A DNA stretch of 64,000 bases, taken from the NCBI GenBank assembly GCA_019321725.1, contig CM033124.1:5084001-5148000 (forward strand). The letters are read 5' to 3'. The notes beneath the pieces were generated by a model. The model did no database searches. It worked only from the letters and a program-made list of their open reading frames with translations, and was not told the DNA's origin. The stretch's first letter is position 1. The number at the start of each line of letters is the position of its first letter. This document shows positions 57,836-64,000 of this stretch, piece after piece. This stretch comes from Paulownia fortunei (taxonomy: Eukaryota > Streptophyta > Magnoliopsida > Lamiales > Paulowniaceae). The position numbers were made by a program, and so were the translations under genes.

Positions 57836-58689
57836 ACTATTCTACGCTTTAAATAAATAACTTCGATACATCAAAGAGATCGATCATAATGATAGATCTA
57901 TGTGCTTATTTAAAAAGAATAAGCCCACCAATCTGGGAGGGCTACGACAACCTATAACCTCTTGTACAATATTCTGAGTTAGGCAGATAGATGTTATTTT
58001 TTGCCTCAGAAAATTTTTGAGCAGCTATTAGATAGTATTTTCTATTCTAGAAAATGTTTGTCCTTTTCAACATTGATCTGAAAATCATAAGAGAATGTAT
58101 CCAATACTTAGAAAATTTGTTCTAACTAATAATTAACCTAGTTTTACACAACTGACTGAGCTGAGCTAGTGTAAGTTGATTAAACCTTAAAAATCTGAGT
58201 GGATGTTAAAAATTCACAAAGTACAAGGGGCAATAGAGGAAGAATTGAGACAACATATACAAGCAAAGATTTATAAAAAAAAAGGATTTTATTAAGAGGT
58301 ATTTGACTACACACTGTGCTTAGATACACTAATTGGGTTAAACATGGTGTCCCTATCTTCCATTTCTACTTCCAGGTTAGGAACTTAGGTCCTGGCCAGT
58401 TCTACTTGACCTTCCGTGGGTAGGCCAAATTCTTAGGTGGGGCTCCATTCTCCATTAAAAATTAGAAGCCCAAATATTTTTTCATTTCTTTTCCTCATCT
58501 TGTCAGTTAGGTTTGGAAAACACTCTAACAAGACAAAAATCAATAAGGGAGCTCGCCCTTAAGCTTACGTGATGTTGCTCACTAAGCTCAGTAAGAAGGT
58601 GTATGACATCACTCAACTAACTAATACTCCTCTGCTCTTCTATTATAGGCTGAGTTTAATCAGAATCACTTTCCCTAGCCATTAGGTAT
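57836..58689. other. Unassigned interior of the Tat element
   Basis: It lies between the array and the extra ORF. No coding motif is seen; a short AT-rich block is at about 58270-58290. Confidence 0.35.
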
Positions 58690-60310
58690 GCTCTCTTCTT
58701 CGGATTTATTTATTTAATTAATTTACCATATTTTTTCTAACATTATTCTCAGTATGCAGATAACCTATTTATTGAGATGCTTTGCTCCCTTAACAATGAG
58801 CAAAAAAGGACTGAGATTGCTGCTCAACCATCCCAAACTGGAAAGGATAAAGCTCATACTCCCACATCAACTGAGACTGCTGAGCTTCACCCTACTCGGA
58901 CACAACCATGCCCAAGCAAACTCTTTCCCTCAACTCTCACCCGGTAGGGAGCTATTCTCTTAGCACTCTATATACTCAAACAAAGGCTAGCAACCAGCTG
59001 TTGAGAGAGGATGTAAAGCTCGCCAAATGGAAAAGTCTAAGGCTTCTTCAAGCTAGACCGCTTTGATGAAGAAAACTCTCCCTACTAGCTCCCAATCCAA
59101 TCAGTGTTGGAAACCAAGGTTGAAGTTGTCTTTCCCCCACTCCTCTAAGGCATTGTCCTTGCTAAAGATCTTTGCCCAGATAAGCAACTCCTAGAAGTCG
59201 AACTATGTGGCCCTACATCAATCCAAGATAATCTTATCTCCATCTTATTATTCTCATGAGTATTTCATCAAAATCTATACTAAATCTATCTTCTCGTTCT
59301 CAGGCAATTGTGTCACTGGCAGAATTGCTATCTAAGGAAGAGGTTGGAGCACTTTCACTACTGCGCTTTAGGAGAATGAAGCCTTAAAGAAAGAATTGTC
59401 CACTACTATGGCCAAGATCAAGCAGTTGGTTAAAGATTACACCAAGTTGAAAAATGATGATAAGTTGATGGTCATGAAAAACACATCCTATGAGTCCCGA
59501 ATCTTTCAGCTAGAGAGCTAGGTGAAGGTTGCTGAAAAAAGAGAACATCCGCATTCTCTAGGAGATAGACTAGAGAAAAGCAAACCTGAAGGAAGAGGGC
59601 CATCAACTTAGCTATGACCAAGGCTGGAAAAATGGACATTATGGATATTTAGGCTCCTTAAATGGCCACGAATTCATCTAGATCTTCCACTAAGAGCTCC
59701 AGTCCTCATTCTTCAAATCCAAGGCCTTCTTGACCAAGCTAGCCCCTACTGCTCTGAAGTATTATCACTACAGCTTCCGGAGTGCTTGGGAACAGACTCA
59801 AGCTGAAGGATTTATTAGCGAGTTAGATACTAGGAGTCCATTCCGCACAACTCTCCCAGTCAAAGGATGGGAGGGGCAATCCTCACGAGGACATGAGTCG
59901 TCCTTGTTATGAGTCTGATAGTGAAACTGCACTCCACATTATTCAAGAGATAAGACCTATCAACTCTGTTCAAATAGGAGATCTGCCACCTGCTCTCATT
60001 TCTTAATCTACTTTGAGTATGTCGACACTTGCTCATCCAGTGTTAACTTTTCCACCTTCTACAACTCTTCACCCTTCAGTTCCAACTCAACCATCTTCTA
60101 AGTCCTATTAGGAAAACTTAGAAGAAAGGAATTGCTGCCCAACTTTAATGTTGGGTAGGGCAGTTATGGTAACAGTGTTCACCGATATAGCTACAGATAA
60201 AGGAGATTTAGGCCTGGTTGAAGGATTTAGAAGTTTAACTAAGGTTATAGAAGAGCTAAGCCTCACTTCATCTAAAGAAGATGCGAACTCATCACTCAAT
60301 TTATCCATAA
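58690..60310 (+). pseudogene. Decayed extra ORF of the Tat element (Transposase_28 type), C-terminal half, sense strand
   Basis: Broken frames give YADNLFIEML near 58754, a Ser/Thr/Pro-rich linker (TPTSTETAELHPTRTQPCPS), ELLSKEEVGALSLLRF, then a coiled coil NEALKKELSTTMAKIKQLVK from 59375 with DYTKLKNDDKLMVMKN. FFKSKAFLTKLAPTALKYYH and a YxGxxQAExFISEL-like segment follow at 59709-59830. This is the order of the C-terminal half of the family at 13441-15185, but here it is on the same strand as gag and pol. The N-terminal core is not seen. Role unknown; non-functional. Confidence 0.55.
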
Positions 60311-61167
60311 GGGCTAAGGGTTGACGTACTATACATTCAGCCCGAGAATTAGGATGGGGGGACTTTATATAGATAGAGAGAGAGCTGGGAAGTTTCTCAT
60401 CCCCTAATTTTGTTTAGATAGAGGGGAAGCTAGAAATTTGCCCATCCCCTAACTCTCTATTAATTGGAGTAGAAGTTGGCACACCATCGAGAAAGCTAGC
60501 AGAACGAGTATCCTCTGAGTCGGACTTTGCTAGAGTAATGTTCAGGCATGGTTTAAAGAAGGAATTTTGTGAAAATAGTGGATTTAGTCCACACAGTTGA
60601 AAAATGAAAAAAAAAAAAGGAAAAAGATAGAAATAAGTTTCTGCTTGAAAATTAAAAAAAAAAAAACAAGGTCATACCCATTTGTCGGAGAAGAAAATAA
60701 AGGAGTGGCGAAAGTTAAAGCTGGCCAGAGCTGAAATCCTTTTGAGTAGTTAGGGTTTTTCTGACAAAAGTCCAAAGTATATAAAAGTGTTTGAAAGAGG
60801 CAAGTTAGGGCTTTTTATAAAGATTGGGAGGAAGACGAAGGGGTGTTTTGATTAGCTCTATTAGAGGATTCCACATTTAAGGATCAGATATGCTCGTCTT
60901 ATGGATCGTTGATGGAACTTAACTCATAGAACAACGTGTAGGGGTTATTCAGGTCTGGTGCTTAAAATGAAAAATACCCTTTTGGATTCAAATTAAGCAT
61001 GGGCTTTCAAAAGGAATGATGAGTGTGAGATCCAAGTTGAGGTGCATTTAATGCTCAGTATATAGTGGTTGGATCTTTTCAAGGATATCTCCCTTCAGCT
61101 TAAACTTATGGATCGATTCATTACTCTGTCTGATCAGCTTCAACTTAATCAGGGCAAAAGGACTAGT
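60311..61167 (+). other. 3' non-coding part of the Tat element
   Basis: It contains A-rich runs (60605-60620, 60652-60668) and TATATAAAAGTG at about 60777-60788. It ends CAGGGCAAAAGGACTAGT directly before the 3' LTR, a plausible polypurine tract. A TATA-like box here is not in an LTR and its meaning is unclear. Confidence 0.4.
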
Positions 61168-61541
61168 TGATGTGGTATAGATTGGGCTTACCCTAGATGG
61201 GTTGGTCTCAGTTGAGTCCTGGTTAGGGGTGCAAGGCGTATGAGGTCTTGTGTGGGCTTAAACCTAAATGATGAGCTGAGCTAGGGGTTCCGACCCAGAT
61301 ATATAGCTATTCAAGTGTTATCGTTGGTCAGTCCATGTTGGATAATAAAAGTTGGCCTGTTCTTAAGTTATACACGTTTTTGACTGAGTGATTGATTAAT
61401 GCTCTTCAAATTTTTATTGACTTAAATATCGGAGAGTTTTCGTTGGGCAACCTTCAGCACTTTGCAGGTCAATCTAGGCGTGATTCGTTGATCAGATCAT
61501 TAGATTCAAGATTATTTATTTGTGCTGGAATTTTGAGCACA
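61168..61541 (+). repeat. 3' LTR of the Tat element, internally deleted
   Basis: TGATGTGGTATAGATTGGGC at the left and GGAATTTTGAGCACA at the right, as in the 5' LTR. The segment between about 45360 and 47960 of the 5' LTR (excluding the nested LTR) is absent here, including the TATA box. Confidence 0.85.
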
Positions 61542-62887
61542 TCACTTGATTTGGCTAGCTATGTTTTCACATTTTCTATTAGTATGTAATTATTAGTGCA
61601 TTCATTCTATAACACCGAGTTAAATTAAAAATTTGATAGATCAAAAAATGAATATGTCAAAATGCCGCACCAAATAACCAATTTTTTTCAATTTTGAATT
61701 CAATAATCCGATTAATCGATTTTTTTAAAAAAGATAAAATAGTATAAAAAATAATTAATAAAATCATACATGCATTTTTATTTATAATTTTTTAGTTTTT
61801 ACAACTAAAATAATAAAAATACTATAAAAATTTAATAATAAATTGAAAATATATATATAATAAAAAACAATAATTTAGTATTAGGTTGTTTAGTAAAATG
61901 AAATAAAAAATTGAAATTTAATCGAATACTAAAACTTTATAATATTTACCAATTATAGATTTTGACTTTAGTTTCAATTCAGATAGATCAATTTACTAAA
62001 TTACGATCACTAATTACTCAATACTCAGAAAAGTAGTAATGTTGAGAACCAATTTTGGGGCTTTTGATTGTTGAAAAGAGTTGCTGCTCAAGTGAAGTTT
62101 GCAGAAAGAGATGGCATGAGGAATTTAAAGAGTTGTTTCAAGATTTGATGGAGCATCAACTTATTACAACATAATTAGTTGGGTAGAACAATTTAGAAGG
62201 TATTAATAAATTTTTCATGATAGCAGCTATAACTTTTAATCTCCCACGGGCCACTATAAGCATAAAAATTCATCATATTAATAATGAAACAAAAAAATTC
62301 ATAATATTTATAATGAATCTCGTAAGCTTGATCGTCTTTCATATTACACCAGCTTCTATTGTACGTGTATGACAAGAAAAGGGTTTGAGCAACCATAAAC
62401 TGGATACAATGTTTCAAGAAAAAAAAAAATTTGTATAGATGGTTGCAAATAGTAAGAGTGACCAAGAAATTCGAACTCAGAAATCCATTAATTATTGTCT
62501 CAATACTTTTGTTGTTACCTTGACGAGTTATTGCAACTTTTAATATACGCGATTTTTATTATGCAGTAATCTATATTGATATGACACTATAAAATCCACA
62601 TATAATAGTATCATGTACAACTAGTAAAGAGGGAAAATTATGCAAATTCATGAGGAAGCAAATAATCCAAAAGTTCACTAGTGTCAGAGTTGGCGAGAGT
62701 TTCAAATGTAATTATTTCAAAATTCTCCTTAATTTACTTTCACAAACATTTTTCTTTTAATTCCTAAAAATGAATAATTGCATTTTCATTACAAAATTTG
62801 GCCATCCTACAATGCGACTATATTTCAAGCACAAGAAGCTCCACCACGAGATTTCTTTTTTCTTTTTTTTTTTTTTAAAGTTCAAAC
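61542..62887. other. AT-rich flank, no gene recognised
   Basis: No repeat structure or coding motif. A minus-strand open frame of 90 codons (62465-62193) is aromatic-rich and unlike any family I know. Confidence 0.4.
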
Positions 62888-62902
62888 CCTTACAAGTCCA
62901 CT
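62888..62902. repeat. Left 15-bp direct repeat CCTTACAAGTCCACT
   Basis: Repeated exactly at 62959-62973, bracketing the SINE-like relic. Duplications of this length are typical of LINE-mediated retroposition. Confidence 0.8.
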
Positions 62903-62958
62903 ACCTTTTTTTTTTTGTTTTATTAAATATCAATAGAATGGAGATGCGGGGAATCGAA
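62903..62958 (-). mobile_element. 56-bp 5'-truncated SINE-like or retroposed tRNA-derived relic
   Basis: On the minus strand it reads TTCGATTCCCCGCATCTCCA, which is the T-loop to CCA end of a tRNA-Ala-like sequence. ATTCTATTGATATTTAATAA follows, and then a C and an A-rich tail of about eleven bases. Exact 15-bp direct repeats flank it. Confidence 0.5.
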
Positions 62959-62973
62959 CCTTACAAGTCCACT
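62959..62973. repeat. Right 15-bp direct repeat
   Basis: Copy of 62888-62902. Confidence 0.8.
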
Positions 62974-64000
62974 GCGAGTTATTCCCATCCATCATCTTGA
63001 GGTTTTGGCTTATATCATTCACTTTTTCTAAAATTTAGATTTTTGGCAAGGAACTTCACTCTAATATTTGTTTGGTTTCTATTAGAATGTTATTTAAGGC
63101 ATAACTTTCAAAATAGTAAGGCCTGTTTTTTTATGAAGAAAATGAATTATTGAGACCAAAGTTTAAAATTTAAAATCTCTTCAATGGTATAAAGATTATA
63201 GATTAATTTTTATATGTAAAAAAAGATAATCATTATTTCATAAATGTAAATGGCTAACAAATTTTAAAATGCATAGTTTTCATAATAAAGCCATAGGGCT
63301 AAGCCTAATTACAAAGCCATCATTTGTTATATAGTAATTAGTATATTTTCAAACAAATAACATGGGGTTATTTTCACCGTTATTTTATAATATGTTTTAT
63401 ATATTGTTGAATCTCATAATTAAATCTTGGTCTCACCATTTCTTAATGATAATACGTTTTAAAAAACAATCTCCTTTAATATTTTCTATTAAAAATGTTA
63501 AAATACGCTTTTTTTGTTTTAGTAAATATGTCTTAGACTTTGATTTTGATCTTTTAATAATTTTTAAGAAATTATATATTTCAGGGAAAGTTAAGTTTTT
63601 AATTATTATGTATTATTGTCTCATATTAAAATTATTGTATTCTCTTCAAATATTATACACAAAAGTTAATCAATATTATTCGTAATATTGAAGATGATCT
63701 TAAACTAAAATATAATTGATCTCTCGTTTCTTTTTTAAGACTATTTATAACTTAATTATGTATCATCTTGTGTACAATTGAAGAGAGTTTTACAGTTTGA
63801 ATTTGAGTTTCTTATTTTTAATAAAATTTTAATACAATATGCATCCCATTTTTCTTTGAAAATAGCTGATTGTTATTGATATATAAGGTTAATCTTTAAA
63901 TAAAATTTGAATAATCTTTGATCAAAAATTTCTAAGGAGAATTTATTGTAAATAGTCAAACCTCAATAGAAATGAATGCCAAAAGCCAAAACTCATAAAA
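62974..64000. other. AT-rich sequence, no feature recognised
   Basis: Very AT-rich with T-rich runs. A plus-strand open frame of 107 codons (63362-63685) is Phe/Ile/Leu/Lys-rich, as expected by chance in such sequence. Nothing else is supported. Confidence 0.4.

Larger units (their letters stand above)
45143..61541 (+). mobile_element. Nearly full-length, inactive Tat-lineage Ty3/gypsy element with two nested solo LTRs
   Basis: Order: 5' LTR (45143-45550 and 47820-48144, split by a solo LTR), Tat PBS (48149-48168), gag, protease, RT, RNase H-integrase (duplicated), 55-bp array (split by a second solo LTR), sense-strand extra ORF, 3' LTR (61168-61541). The archaeal-type RNase H and the PBS type place it in Tat. 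Every coding domain carries stops or shifts. No matching target duplication was found (CGTGA left, TCACT right). The 3' LTR lacks ~360 bp present in the 5' LTR. Confidence 0.85.

Noticed and set aside
62193..62465. 90-codon minus-strand frame as a small host gene
   Set aside because: Aromatic-rich, no domain, no signal that distinguishes it from chance in AT-rich sequence.
62938..62960. A tRNA-Ala gene on the minus strand
   Set aside because: Only the T-loop to CCA end is present; there is no anticodon, D arm or acceptor 5' strand.

Overview
The window is nuclear DNA from a flowering plant, most likely a eudicot. It is AT-rich and holds no intact protein-coding gene and no host gene that I can support. 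Nearly all of it is LTR retrotransposon sequence of several ages nested inside one another. The plant assignment rests on Athila-like and Tat-like Ty3/gypsy gag, protease, RT, RNase H and integrase motifs, Ty1/copia RT-RNase H motifs, and primer-binding sites matching plant tRNA-Asp. The species cannot be told from the sequence. Family and lineage names below come from motif recognition, not database searches.

Layout. 1-3121 is the 3' end and LTR of a non-autonomous Athila-like element (family A, plus strand). It abuts the last 290 bp of an LTR of family C (3122-3413), which lies in a decayed Tat gag (3414-5046). That Tat element is split by a complete non-autonomous Athila-like element (family B, minus strand, 5047-11955, exact 5-bp target-site duplication CATGT). 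It resumes as protease remnant (11961-12560), a 48-bp tandem array, and an antisense extra ORF (13441-15185). 15.2-18.0 kb is mostly unassigned. 18.06-20.4 kb holds broken Ty1/copia pieces on both strands. 20.4-24.6 kb is a truncated family-A-like interior followed by LTR pieces. 24635-26475 is a solo LTR on the minus strand.

27.1-29.7 kb is a higher-order tandem array whose ~52-bp units each carry two small inverted repeats. A second array follows, and then the second half of a Tat pol gene (30.47-35.62 kb). That pol is cut by a clean solo LTR (30890-32987, duplication TCTAC) and carries an internal 635-bp tandem duplication. Another antisense extra ORF and a pair of inverted LTRs (38000-38768) come next. 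38885-44905 is a complete family-A element on the minus strand.

45143-61541 is a third, nearly full-length but dead Tat element on the plus strand: LTR, PBS, gag, protease, RT, RNase H, integrase, 55-bp array, extra ORF, LTR. It holds two solo LTR insertions and a 1.3-kb near-identical tandem duplication of its RNase H-integrase segment. 61.5-64 kb is AT-rich flank with a tiny SINE-like relic.

The most unusual signals are: (1) tandem arrays of small hairpins in the Tat-related remnants; (2) a CCTAGG-centred palindrome at a nearly fixed offset (about 575-580 bp) from the LTR start in diverged Athila-like LTRs; (3) two non-autonomous Athila-like families with inherited pol deletions; (4) the inverted LTR-PBS/PBS-LTR pair.
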